The position numbers were made by a program, and so were the translations under genes. From Saturnia japonica (lineage: Eukaryota > Arthropoda > Insecta > Lepidoptera > Saturniidae), in the NCBI GenBank assembly GCA_033032175.1, contig CM065328.1, positions 11,594,690-11,658,689 on the forward strand: a DNA stretch of 64,000 nt, read 5' to 3'. The notes below the pieces were generated by a model. The model was given only the letters and a program-made list of their open reading frames with translations. It was not told the DNA's origin and did no database searches. The first letter of the stretch is position 1; each line of letters starts with the position of its first letter. Positions 23,421 through 34,345 of the stretch are shown piece after piece.

Positions 23421-23758
23421 TCTATATATTAATAGGTGAAGCAAAAGCATTCTACCCCTTTTTAAGCTTATTGCATGCACGGAAGACTGTGAGATTTGGC
23501 ATCGTTAAAGTTTATACGGAGAAGGAGTACAGAGAGCTAAAATTTATCTATGATATCTGTTACTGATATATTAAATTAATACTACTGCGAATCCTAACCT
23601 GACCAGTGCCATTGAACTTAGATCCCCAAAATATTGACATTGTCACTCAAAGAAAAGTGACAGCAAGTGATGTAGATAATAATGCAAATGTCAAACAGCA
23701 AATAGTGTATGATCAAAAAGTCGCTGGTCGAATTTCGACCTTAGGGCGATCGCTAGTT
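23421..23758 (-). repeat. Family K repeat, copy 2
   Basis: Full-length minus-strand copy: end ATTAATAGGTGAAGCAAAAG at 23429, GCACGGAAGACTGTGAG, CTGCGAATCCTAAC, GTCACTCAAAGAAAAGTGAC (stem-loop), and start GGGCGATCGCTAG at 23757. Two ORFs of about 80 codons overlapping it are by-products of the repeat. Confidence 0.75.
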
Positions 23759-24333
23759 TCAATAGTTGTAGATACCTATTACGAATTCTTAACTTCTTCG
23801 ATAATGGTTTTTTTAATCATACGTCGTAGTAGTGGCTCGCTTTGTTAGGCACAATTTAGTAAGTTCAAATTTCATGTTCTTTGCTATTTCGAAATTACTA
23901 CATCTGTGCTTGATAAGCGATTTCTATCGAAGCAATCACCATTAAAGTTATCCGTACATATTATAAAACTCGACGTCTCTCTGACATTCTGTTCGTTTAT
24001 GGTCTTTTCATGTATAAACCAATTATCCGATTTACATGGTTTTCCTCTTATTCATAGATATGTTATCTGACCACGTTATAGGATATCTTTTGAAACATAA
24101 AATAACGTACCAAATAAACCATGAGGATAATGGTGAAACAATTCAAAAAGATACTTTTGGGGCGATGAAATTGCTTACGATCTTAAAATGTCCTACAAAA
24201 GAGTCATCCATAGCATATATCTATTTTCTAAGGGTCGCCTATAATAAGCATTCGAGCACAACAATTCGCGCATGCGCTCGACCGACAGCATATTGTACTC
24301 TACGCGTATGCCTACACGTTCACATCTAGTTGT
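23759..24333. other. No recognised feature
   Basis: A 97-codon ORF at 24036 has no recognisable motif. It lies between two K copies in opposite orientation. Confidence 0.35.
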
Positions 24334-25225
24334 ACTAGCGGTCGCCTAATGATCAAAATTCGACCAGCGACTTTATAAATCATAGACTATTTTCTGTTTG
24401 ACATTAAATTTGCAGTATGAACTAACACAATGAATATTATCACTTGTTGTCACTTTTCATTGAGTGACCATGTCAATATTGTGGGGGGTCTAAGTTCAGT
24501 GGCACTGGTCGTGTTTAGGATTCGTAGTATTCATTTATTTAATTTAATATATTAGTAAAAGATATCCATACTAATATTATAAATGCGAAAGTAACTCTGT
24601 CTGTCTGTTACGTTTTCATGCCTAAGCCGCTGAACCAATTTTGTTTAATTTTGGTATAGAGATAGATTGGACCTTGGGAAAGGACACAGGGTACTTTTTG
24701 TAGCGAAAATAAAACTTTACGGGTAAAAAATTTGAGATGAAAATATGTAAGAGGGAAATATCAGCTTCCATGACAACCGTTTTGTTCATTTGAAATGACA
24801 GTATATTCTCAAAAAAAGCAATTTAAAAGTTTAATTTTCATCATGCAGACGGAAAATATAGATCATACCTACTATAGTTGAGAGGCTATAAGAATTATTA
24901 ATAATGCATTAGAAATTGTACATTAGAATATTAGTTTTCAACTGAATTTGATAAAAATTGTACAGGGGAATTATATGCCACTCCTCAATTGATACATCAT
25001 ATGAGTTGTCAACAATATGAGTAAAAATAAAGGGATTTCAATAATTATAGCGTAGTAAGAAACGCGTGCGGAGCCGCGGGCACACCGCTAGTTATAAATA
25101 AATTTTATCTTTCTGCACTCCTTCTCCACATAAACTTTAACCATGCAAAATTTCACTGTCTTCCGTGCACGCAAGACGCTTAAAAAGGTTCCGAAAGCTT
25201 TTGTTTCACGTATTAATATATAGAT
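24334..25225 (+). repeat. Family K repeat, copy 3, split by a Helitron
   Basis: The left arm 24334-24564 runs from CTAGCGGTCGCC to TTAGTAAAAGATA. The right arm 25092-25225 resumes TTATAAATAAATTTTATC and goes to CACGTATTAATATATAG. Joined, the arms give GATATTATAAATAAATTTTA, matching the uninterrupted copies at 39160, 53505 and (inverse) 45185. No base was duplicated or lost at the junction. Confidence 0.8.
24565..25091 (+). mobile_element. Non-autonomous Helitron (527 bp) inside family K
   Basis: Starts TCCATACTAATATTATAAAT after A and ends GGAGCCGCGGGCACACCGCTAG before T, with the GC-rich hairpin near the 3' end. Insertion lies exactly between A and T with no target duplication, which is diagnostic for rolling-circle Helitrons and confirmed here by sister K copies. 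No Rep-helicase gene is present, so it depended on a partner element. Confidence 0.85.
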
Positions 25226-25531
25226 TCTGTAAATTCGTAAGTTAAAGCATAGATAAAGTAACCGTCTACATATTTTAGTAATACGGTAATAATGATAATA
25301 AAACTACTACTACATTTTTGATAACAAACCGAAAAGTAATCTTTTCTATTGACAGTCAATAAAGGAAAATACAACAATGCTATCAGATATAATCAATTTT
25401 ATTACCGCTAACTATATCCTTCGAATTGAAAGTCTATCGCCGATAATTTCGCCACTGTTTTCTGGTAGCTGTACTTGAAGATAATCTTCTCTATCTTGTC
25501 ATACTTTTCTTTCGTCATATGAGGAAACAAT
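25226..25531. other. No recognised feature
   Basis: AT-rich spacer between family K and SINE S. Confidence 0.3.
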
Positions 25532-25825
25532 TGACGGCTCAGTTGTAGCGTGTACGGAAATCGCGTCGATCGACGTGAGTTCAAATCCCTGCAATGAGCC
25601 TAAGTTTTCGATGTAGGAAAACATCGTGATGAAACTATAGCTTTTCGAATGCCCACCTGGTTAGCTACCACCCTCAAGTTGATAATTTATCGCCAAGCAC
25701 CTACAGGCAGGCGTGTTCCGGCAGCTGCACTTGAGAGCCAGTCTTACACTAGGCTTGGCGTGTTACCATCTTGGGCTACATCGTCACTTAACTTCAAATG
25801 ATATTGTCACTACAATGCTAAACCT
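25532..25825 (+). mobile_element. SINE family S, copy 2 (best preserved)
   Basis: A-box-like GGCTCAGTTGTAGCGTG and B-box-like GAGTTCAAATCCC (25576-25588) are spaced as in tRNA-derived SINEs. The body AACATCGTGATGAAACTATAG, TTCCGGCAGCTGCACTTGAG and CATCGTCACTTAA is shared with the copies at 4525 and 54455. No cloverleaf can be folded around the boxes, so this is not a tRNA gene. Confidence 0.65.
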
Positions 25826-26839
25826 GAACAATAAAAAAAAGAAAACTATTATGTTTAAAGTGAAATTTATTGTTCTGGTTTAAAAATTTTTTTTTTTTTT
25901 TTGTTATTTAAACTATTCATAATTAACATTTAAAAAAAAAATCACTCAATTCTTAATTCAAATTTATTTTCTATTTTTTAGTTGGATTTTCTATAAAAGC
26001 TTGTATTCAATAAAATCGGGAAGTTATTGGTGTTTAATCTAAGTCAGTAACGTAACCGAGAAATGAGCAATTTGGACGCTTGCTGCCTCCCTTGGATGTG
26101 ATAGCCGGTTCTCGGGTTCCCCTGCGAAAATTTCATCTTATTCAAAGTCGGTAACTTATCCGAGAAATAGGTGATCGGCGCGCCTGGTAGTTTCCGTTCT
26201 TGGTCTTGACGCAAAGACACTACCAGTTACCAAAAACAAAAAATCGCTAATCCAGATTATCCTAATAAGGATAACGGGTCTAACTGTTCTAAATGTTGAA
26301 TTGTCATCGGCCCATGATAAGTATGCCAAATTTCGACCTTATCCGACGTTCTGAAGGGGGTCAAACCATGTTCAAAGTCTCTCGTTACATACATACATAC
26401 TAATAACATACGTATGAGGCTAATAATAAAAGCGTGTTAAAAAAGAAAACGATTATGATACCAGTGTAACAAATAAAACTATATTAGGGATATATTTTCC
26501 GTACTTACTCTGTGTCACAATAATATATTGTTCACGAAATAACTCCGCTTCATGATTGTGCTCCTTAATTTGAGAAACCCTAAAAAGGTTGGAGGTATTT
26601 TTCATTTACAAAGCAATAAATATTTTCCTCCCTCCGTCTCTCTGTGAATGAAACGAAACCGCAAAAAACAAAACAAATATTTTTACCGCAAACGTGTTTT
26701 ATATTTTACAAAAAATGTCACGGGAATGTACTCATTTACATGATTTAACATACTGTATGTCTGTGGTACATTAGAGCTATATAAATCAAGCAAAATACGC
26801 TCACTTGGGCTACAATATGACATCGATCGAGAAAACGAC
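25826..26839. other. Gene-free stretch
   Basis: Contains T and A homopolymers (25888-25902, 25931-25940) and an ATACATAC short repeat near 26390. Nothing else could be supported. Confidence 0.3.
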
Positions 26840-27250
26840 TATTTTAAAGACAAACATGCTTATTGTAGGCAATTCCAAGAAGTAGCCTAAGTTACTCTTT
26901 ATAATATCAACTCTCTGCCATTGAAAGTCCCGTCAAAATCGGTCAACCTGTTTCGGAAATTACCCGGAAGAAACAGATAGACAGAAAAAAAAATGTAAAC
27001 AAATGAAAGTCCCGTAAAATCGGTTAAAATGTTTCAGAGATTACCCGAAATAAGCAGAGAGACAGACAAAAATTTTACAATTGTGAAAGTCCCGTCAAAA
27101 TCGATCAAACTGTTTCAGAGATTACCCAGAAGAAAGAAACAGATAAAACAATAAAAATTTGATTTTGTATATTATAGGTAGAGTATACTTTCATATAAAA
27201 AGCTGTTATTTTTAAATTAGAAACGGACTCATCAATTTTATTTAACCCTT
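26840..27250 (-). mobile_element. Helitron family Q, copy 4 with internal triplication
   Basis: Matches the Q body (CTATTTTAAAGACAAA... to TCATCAATTTTATT), but the segment beginning TGAAAGTCCCGT occurs three times, at 26922, 27004 and 27083, each with CGGTYAA...GTTTC, ATTACCCG and AACAGATAGACAGA-like blocks. Other Q copies have one. The GC-rich 3' terminus is not preserved. Confidence 0.6.
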
Positions 27251-28059
27251 GCTTTATCTCATCTCCGCAAAAGTAGTCTCTTTGTAGTGCTTAAGTACTG
27301 TTTCTACTAAATGCGCCCGCGATTTTGCTTGCATTATCTACAAAATTATTTGTGAAGGATTTTTTTCTAAACTTTACATGTTTTTTTTATTATCTAAATC
27401 TTTACTGCTTTATGCATAACGGATAAGGTACGCCTTTAGGTCGTATTTCGATGCATGTATATTATATTGATTATTTTCTTCCTTATTTATATTCTAAGCA
27501 ATAATTCACTGCATTAAATCGACTAATATTTCTTTAAATATGGTTGGTCGAAAGGTTTAAGTAAAGTACTACACGAAAACTTGATATACTTTTATACTAT
27601 AACTTATATTATAACTTGTTCCGTATACTCCCTTTATGTAATACAACGTACAACAAAATATGACACACCAAATTTAAAAAAAGTGAGCATGTATATTGGT
27701 TTAGATCTTCTTCAGCTATAAGCACACTAACGGACACAACCCCTTTTATAATAAGTAAGAATGTAAATAAGTATTCGTTTAGCTATGAAAAATATATTAT
27801 GCATGCACTATTGTAAGAGAATTTATATGTAAATTCCTATTTCACGTGAAATCATTTGTTTATTTCTAGACATTATCAATTCTAATCACGCTAGGGCAGA
27901 TATTTTGAATTAGCATAATAATTAATAAAATTTCATGTCTTAATAATGCTGCATCCGCTTGAGACAAGCAGACAGCGAAGCCATGACCTTTTGAAGTTTC
28001 TATTACATTATCAAATAATAAATAAATTCATTCATTTTTTTTTTAATTTGCGTGTGAAC
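27251..28059. other. No recognised feature
   Basis: A GCGCCCGCGATTTTGC patch at 27314 resembles a decayed Helitron end. Otherwise nothing was recognised. Confidence 0.3.
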
Positions 28060-28263
28060 TCACACACCGTTGAAGTGAAACTTTTCTCTCTCCCTCTCTT
28101 TGTATATATTTCGAGTACATTAAGAATAGACGAAGGATAGGCAAACTATATAGAAACGCATTCTATCTCATTCTCTCACAGCCTAAAACCTATATATATT
28201 TACATTTATAGCTATCTCTTTTTCGTCCCAAAAGAAGTTTCACTTGAAAAAATATAAAACATG
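28060..28263 (-). repeat. SINE Y-like fragment
   Basis: On the minus strand GACGAAAAAGAGATAG, ATAAATG and GAGAGAATGAGATAGAAT resemble the first part of family Y (30600-30735 inverse). It directly abuts the interrupted Y copy. Confidence 0.4.
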
Positions 28264-28311
28264 TGTGCAGTTAACATATCCCAGAAGTGAAACCTTCAGA
28301 AAACATAAAAA
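28264..28311 (-). repeat. SINE Y copy 2, 3' arm left of the transposon
   Basis: On the minus strand TTTTTATGTTTTCTGAAGG ... GTTAACTGCAC continues the Y sequence that breaks off at 30460. It aligns with 12237-12290 of copy 1. Confidence 0.7.
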
Positions 28312-28313
28312 TA

Positions 28314-28348
28314 TTGACGGTTTAAAAGTAATAGGGTACAGGCGACAA
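28314..28348 (+). repeat. Left terminal inverted repeat
   Basis: Pairs with 30425-30459 with a few mismatches and a one-base offset. It contains the core AATAGGGTACAGGCGACA, which recurs inside the element. Confidence 0.8.
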
Positions 28349-28641
28349 AAACCTAATTGTTCAGGAGATCAATTTAAAGTTTGAAATTTCAGAAAAATGA
28401 AAATAACTTTTTTATTTATTGTCATATCGTAAAAATGGAATCAGCTCTAGAATCAAGAAAAATAAAAGAATTAATTGGTACTTTAATTTATTTGATTCGA
28501 CGTTGTTTTATGTACTTTTTTGTCGCTTAGATCAATATGTCTTGTTCTCTTTATGAGGTAATTCGGAATAAGTTATATCTACACAGAAAAGAAAACAAGA
28601 GTAGAGAAGAATTAGCTACATTTGATATTCTCATACCAAGA

Positions 28642-28662
28642 GGTAATAGGGCATAAGTGACA
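28642..28662 (+). repeat. Subterminal copy of the end motif
   Basis: GGTAATAGGGCATAAGTGAC matches the TIR core. It is the only clear copy in the left half of the element. Confidence 0.65.
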
Positions 28663-29030
28663 TCACTGTAGAATAACGTAAATGGGTAAAGAAGTATTAG
28701 TGACAATTCAGATAATTTTGCTAAAACATAATGAAGCATAAGAAACAGTGCATAGCAAAAAAATCATGACGATGTTAGACATTACCGACACTGTAAGTTG
28801 GTTGAAAAAATAGGTAACGTGGTACTTCCGCAGATCAAGATTTCTATAACCAGAGGATAACGAGAACATCCAACATACAACATTATATGGGCAATTGGTA
28901 ACGAGAATTAAACGTCACGTCTTAAAAATAATAGAATCACAACCAACATGATTCTTCTTTAAAATAAAACTTTAGGAACTTCATGAAATCAATGAAATGA
29001 AATGAAAACAAAATTATGTTCTTTCACAAT

Positions 29031-29725
29031 TTATAAAAAAAAACAATATAAAAGGTTTTTCTCAATAATGTTTGCTTCGTGAGCTCGTCGTTCTTCGGGT
29101 GTAGGATCAGTTTTATTTTCGTACTGACAACATTTCAAGCATTTGTTTTTTTTAGGTATATGGAATGCTATATTAAACTTTTCGTTGAAAACTTTTCGGA
29201 AGATGTTTTCCGAAGCAAACGCCAGTCCTTGAAATGTACGGTGTTCTCTATACTTTCTATATAAATTGGCCAAGTTTTTATATTCCGCTGGAAGGTATGT
29301 TCGAGTACTATCCTTTCTACAATAATGAGAAGGAACCGCCGGTAAATATTTTATGTAGTATTCAACCGCTGTAATTTCATCGTTGCTGGTATTGTTGGGA
29401 GGAAAACTTTTACCCCTTTCAGATTCTTTGGCACTACCAAACTCATCGGCAGTCGAAACTGTATAATAAATGTATTTGTGTGACACATCAATCGTTCTAC
29501 ACAAGAATTGCAGACATACTTATCGATGAGCTTCACCATGTGTAATGTTGTACTTGTACGTTGTGGTGCGTTTTTCTGAATCTTTACTCCTCTTTCTATT
29601 GATATTAGTTTTCTGGGTTAGGCTGACGATCCAATCCTTTCTTCTCTGTTCTGAAAGGCTTAATCTTCTTTCTTCCGTTATACCACCGCAGCAAAAATTT
29701 TACGTTTAAATGTCCATCGTGCTCT
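29031..29725 (-). pseudogene. Transposon-encoded protein fragment with HxPKKxxCxxC motif
   Basis: About 230 codons on the minus strand in one frame, interrupted by a TAA near 29521 that follows GEAHR. Visible order: a basic segment (RRKDWIVSLTQKTNINRKR), KYNITHGEAHR, stop, FLCRTIDVSHKYIYYTV, an RGK segment, AVPSHYCRKDSTRTYLP, LYRKYREH, IFRKVFNEKFNIAFHIPKK and then KCLKCCQYENKTDP. The SHYCR...YLP and FNxxFHxPKKxxCxxC motifs match what I remember of a protein family present in many copies in arthropod genomes. In that family a longer C-terminal domain follows; here the frame ends and the domain is missing. Its position inside a TIR element suggests it is the transposase or a companion protein. 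The biochemical role is unknown. Confidence 0.65.
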
Positions 29726-29845
29726 CTCGGTTTCACTGCACATGACCGACTGATTTTGAGATAAGCGACTCGCTAAATAGCTATTTCAGTACAACAAAGT
29801 GAAACCAAATTGACGTAAGTGCCAATTAATAAATGATCATTGTAA

Positions 29846-30082
29846 AGTAATACGGCTTATGCGACAGAGTTCTATTAAAATAGTAAATAGTAATGGGGTA
29901 TAATCGACATATCAATATCAAATAACATTTTAGTAATTGCGTATAAGCGACAACTGTATTTTTAAAGTTGTAAATGGTAGTAAGGTATAAGCGACAGTTC
30001 CATACCAAATTTGATTTTAGTAATTGCGTATAAGTGACAATTATATTGTAAATTTGTAAATGGTAGTAGGATATAACTGACG
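29846..30082 (+). repeat. Tandem array of about 43-bp units with end-like motif
   Basis: Six units start at 29846, 29888, 29931, 29976, 30018 and 30061 (spacing 42-45). Each contains a form of AGTAATNGGGTATAAGCGACA. Units alternate between two variants, giving an about 86-base higher-order period. More isolated copies lie near 29758, 30234 and 30318. Subterminal repeats of a TIR motif are known as transposase binding sites in other DNA transposons, so the same role is inferred here. Confidence 0.75.
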
Positions 30083-30424
30083 CTTAATGTTTTTGATGAC
30101 AAAGGTAAAAAAGCATTAGTTCCAGCTTTCAATACAGGTACTAATGGTAAGGAGCCGTAAACGCCTGGAATCTCTACGCAGGTAAAAAGTAAAAATATAT
30201 TACCGACTATAAACCTAAAGTTGTGCCATTTTTACAAGGGTATAAGCGCCTTTAGAATAGAAAAGGCCTAATATTTGGTTGGTTGAACGAAATTATACTT
30301 TGAAATAGCAGTTTTTGGCTTGGGCATAAGCGACATAAGTCGTCGTAGAGCCACGGGGGTGAGCGCATTCGAAAGAGCGAAAAATTTTAAGTAGGATGGG
30401 ATTCATAACTCATTTTCAACCAAA

Positions 30425-30459
30425 GTGTCGCTTATGCCCTATTAACTTTTAACTGTCGA
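30425..30459 (-). repeat. Right terminal inverted repeat
   Basis: Complement of the left end: TCGACAGTTAAAAGTT then AATAGGGCATAAGCGACA, followed outward by the TA target copy. Confidence 0.8.
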
Positions 30460-30735
30460 TATGTTCTTTAAAATCTCTTTTTAAAAATCCTAAATCAACG
30501 GGACTCGAACTATCGACTACTCGTAATGTACACACAACAGAGTGTACAAATCTTTTCGTCACACTTTTAGGTCAATTTGATGACGATAATAATCGAGAAA
30601 ATCAGGACTTGCATTAACCGTCTATAATCTAAACTGTCTCATTCTCTTCCAGGCCAAATGCTATAAATGTTTTTGTTTGTCTCTTTTTAGTGTCGCTCTA
30701 TCGCGTTTTAAATCGCTAAGGTGCAAAACAAGTTT
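30460..30735 (-). mobile_element. SINE family Y, copy 2, main part
   Basis: Minus strand: GAGACAAACAAAAACATTTA, GGAAGAGAATGAGACAG, GTGTGACGAAAAG, GTGTACATTACGAGTAGTCG, GTTCGAGTCCCGTTGATTTA. It aligns with 11960-12240 and is cut at TA by the DNA transposon. Confidence 0.65.
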
Positions 30736-31437
30736 TCATTTTAGAAACAAATAAATATAAAGAGCAAAGTACTATAACATTTCACAAGAATATTATCAGG
30801 CGATGCCGCAACCTAAATTTAGTACTTACACAAAGTTTACCAACTGAACTGTGATAAAGAAAGAGCGAAAACGTAATTCGTTTCATTCAACACTACGATT
30901 GATCGATCGCTCCGTCGAACCTTTTGTGCCGAATCAGTCTACGTTTCTATACCGTTCAGACTTAATTCCTTTAAATCTAATTCTTTTCTTATTACTGCTT
31001 AAAATTTTATTAATTCGCAGTTTCTCAACCTTACAGATCGCCTCGTTAGTGAAATCATAAGAACATTTACCTCATCTATCTTGGTTGTTCAAAGACTATC
31101 TGGTGAATCTTCCAGCTTCAATAAGAAAGAAAGAGAAATATGACTTCATTTATTCGTATTTGATTACGCTCCATATTACAGTTGGACAAATAAATTTAAA
31201 TAAGTAAACGTTAACCATAGGTTTCGTGAGTAGAACTGTGCGATGAACAATCTTGTATATGCGCACATACGAGTATATTTCCGTAGCAAAAAATGTTTTT
31301 ATTCAAACAATATGCACAATTAACTAACAACAATGATTTAATGGGATATATGTTTTACTAAAGCCCAAATTTGGTCCAATGAATCACTGTTGACTAAACC
31401 TCATCTTTTATGGTCGCCCTCAATGTAATTTTTATAC
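30736..31437. other. No recognised feature
   Basis: A 69-codon ORF at 30851 has no recognisable motif. Confidence 0.3.
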
Positions 31438-31685
31438 TACAAACTACAAACAAGCATACGGTCCGCCTAATGGTAAGCAGCTGCCGTAGCTTATAGACGT
31501 TAGTAAAACTATTGGTATCATATGGGCGTTGTCGACCTAGAACCTCTTTCCCCAAGGAACTCTGGAAACCCTACTCATTGTAGCAACACAACACAAGGTT
31601 ATTTGGCTGCGATCTTCTGTAGGGTAGATATATTCCATCAATCTAACTGCCTCAAGTAGAGAGAAATCGCCAAAGAAATACTTTC
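31438..31685 (-). repeat. Family R repeat, copy 3 (most complete)
   Basis: Inverse R: ACAAGCATACGGTCCGCCTA, GGTAAGCAGCTGCCGTAG, CCCCAAGGAACTCTGGAAAC, AACACAACACAAGGTTATTT, GGCTGCGATCTTCTGTAGGG, then AGAGAGAAATCGCCAAAGAA. It shows both the R head and the GGCGGACCGTATGCTTGTTTG end. Confidence 0.6.
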
Positions 31686-34345
31686 TTTTGAGAATGAGAA
31701 AAGGAATACCTGTATTTAGAAACATCTTAATTCATCCTTTGACTAACAAAGGTATTGATTCTGTTACCAAAGCACAATAGCTTCCAAATCGTCATTTTAG
31801 AAAGACCCTATAAAATAATTTACATTGGCAAACAGTATTCTTCATTGATCGCCTCAGTAATGATATTTCTCAAGCCTCTTGTTTATTACTATAGCAATGT
31901 AAATTAATTTTAAATTGCTATTCGTGAAACGTAAATAAATATACCAGCGGTAATACAAGATTACGAAATACTTGGTCTAACGAAATGTATAAAAATAACC
32001 GAATTAATATATTTTGTCTAAGTGCAGTTACAATGTTTGGAGAAAATTAGATTTGTTGGGAATAAGTTGGAATTTGTTCAAAGCAATTAATGTTGGAAAG
32101 GTTTTGTACTTCTGCTAATTAAATTTGTGTTAGTTTGATTGAGGTTTAGTTAATTTTGTTTTTACTCGCTTAGCTAAAAGTATTTCAATTTACCTCTTTT
32201 TATTGCAGCACGACAATGACAACTGTGTATCTATTGTTAAGCACAATACAATGGAAAAACAACGGCAACCATCAAGGAATCTTAAGACTCCGCTTTTATG
32301 CCAGCCTGGCCAAATAACTAATCACATTATATTTGTAGTACTCGATCTTGTAGGAAAGAGCTGAAGAAAGCACTGGAATTTAATATTTAAATCAAGCTAT
32401 TTATGTAATTAATTTTCTTCACTAATTATGTAATATCAATTTAGACATGATTTGTATGGCAAACAACAAAATTAGATTTATAACGCTATAAGGACAACAT
32501 TTCTATAAGAAAAATTAAGTCATTTGGAAAATTCTATACAGATTGAACACATTTAACTCTAATCATCAACTATTGAAATAATGTCATACATATTATGAAC
32601 CGTATAGAGCAAAGTTTGCAAAAGTACTCAATAGACTAATAAGACATTATTCCAAAAACACTACTAATAAAAGTGACAAAGTTTCTACTCAGCGAAATTC
32701 TTATCTACTCGCAAAGTTTCGTAACACAATCGGAAAGTTCACCGCCGAACCTGTCCTCTGGGTAGAGCGTGGCCTCTAAAAATATAATAAGAAAGAATAG
32801 GGTAAATGGCATCTTACGTGTTTTGTAATACTTTCTATAAAAGGCTTTTTATAAGAACAAATGTAGACAAAAGTATTACGAAAGACTTTGTGGATCAAGT
32901 TACTGAAGTATAGTGTAAGAGATGCGTTGGAGGTAAGCTGAAGGCAGGAACTGTGGAAGAAGATTTAGAAGTTTCAGAAGTAGAAACGAACAAGAGTGAT
33001 GCTAATAATTATGATTTTTTTATACAGTAGGTACACCTACACCTTACACCTTAAACACCTACATACCTACACCTTTAAGCTTTTCTTCCAACTTCTGGCT
33101 CATCAGGTTTATAAACATTTTGTTACTGTTCAATATCTAATACATTTTAGTTAAAAGCATTTGGATAAGGTAATACAATGATACGGAACATTAGAATAAC
33201 ATGCGTAGGATGTCGGTTTTTACTTGGAAAGGTTATCACGTTCCCAGAGGTATTACGTGTTCCAATTTTCTTCGCTCCGCCTTCCATGATCGAATCTGGT
33301 GTTTGTTGCATTAATGAAAACACCATTGCCTTGTGAATATTTCGAGCTCTTATTTTTCAGTAGGTAGTCTAAAATTTTAATAAATATTTACTGAAAAGAA
33401 AAAAATACTAAAGATAGATATAAAAATAATTGGAATACACATTTCCTTAATGAATGTAAATTGCTTGAAACTGCATAATTTAAAGTCGTTAGTTGATTTT
33501 TATTTATTTTCGTCGTCATAAATATGATAAGCGGTGAAGGTATGTATTTAGTTGTCATTATAACCATTGGTACTCGTGAAACCAGTCGCTCATTAAAACT
33601 TACCTCGAATCACCGTCGCGTCCACCCGATATTAATCTTACTTGCCTCGGACTTATTTTATCGGCCACGCGCTTCAGAACCCATAAATTTTAAACTATTG
33701 CATATAGTGTAGTATGCGCATGAAGAAGATTTAGGAACTCGCATTATATCTCAAACCACAGAATGCAAAACCGATGAGTTGGCATGACGATTTAAACGTT
33801 CTACTTGCGCTGGGTCCGTTCGGATTGTATTTATTATTCGTTCGATGTTGGATCCATAACGCGTTGGTTTAATCGTAAATAAAATTGATATACTACAATC
33901 GAAGTGATATAAATAAACAAAATAAATGCACTGCGCCTGACAAGCTAAGTATAATTAAAAATAATAGCGACGACTGCGATGCAAATATTAACAAAGTGCA
34001 GTGATCGTTATATATATTGGGGGTACCTGGGTATATATATAATTATGTTTCAGCTAAAGCGAAAACTTGATCCGATGATGCTCTGTTTTCTTATGCTCTT
34101 CTTCTTATGACTGCTGTTGATGTTAAACTTTAATGTAGTAACTGTCCCCTGTAATCATAGATGTTATATAATAACATATATAGACTATATATATACTACA
34201 TATATAGTTGTAATACAATAATTTATCTAATGTAAACTAAAATAGAGTATTAAAAAAACTGATTAAAACTTTTTAATAATTTGTAACGCGCAAAGAAATT
34301 ATTTGGTTTATATTCAACTTTCTCCCTTTTAATTGGCGCTACGAG
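31686..34345. other. Gene-free AT-rich stretch
   Basis: About 2.6 kb with no convincing gene. Short simple repeats occur near 33030-33080 (CCTACACCTTACACC type) and 34170-34210 (TATA-rich). Confidence 0.35.
34341..34345 (+). repeat. Target-site duplication, left
   Basis: ACGAG, repeated at 38955-38959 right after the 3' LTR. Confidence 0.9.

Larger units (their letters stand above)
28314..30459 (-). mobile_element. DNA transposon with TA target duplication, superfamily unassigned
   Basis: A 2146-bp element. The left end reads TTGACGGTTTAAAAGT then AATAGGGTACAGGCGACA. The complement of the right end reads TCGACAGTTAAAAGTT then AATAGGGCATAAGCGACA. This gives an inverted repeat of about 34 bases, flanked by TA at 28312-28313 and 30460-30461. 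The flanks are two parts of one SINE Y copy, and the unbroken Y at 11960-12290 shows a single TA at that point, so the boundaries and the 2-base duplication are supported by an empty site. Internal content: a broken protein gene (29031-29725, minus) and a repeat array of an end-like motif (29846-30082). TA duplication recalls Tc1/mariner, but the protein does not look like one. Confidence 0.8.

Noticed and set aside
25532..25600. tRNA gene at the A/B-box-like sequences of SINE S (also 54461 and 12140)
   Set aside because: No acceptor or anticodon stems can be folded, the box spacing differs from tRNA genes, and the sequence recurs as part of longer repeats.
29846..30082. CRISPR-like array
   Set aside because: The repeats are contiguous, diverged minisatellite units without unique spacers, inside a eukaryotic transposon.
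28324..30449. TTAA target duplication (piggyBac/Kolobok style) for the transposon at 28314
   Set aside because: TTAA occurs inside both ends, but the inverted repeat continues outward past it, and the empty-site copy of SINE Y shows the junction at TA.
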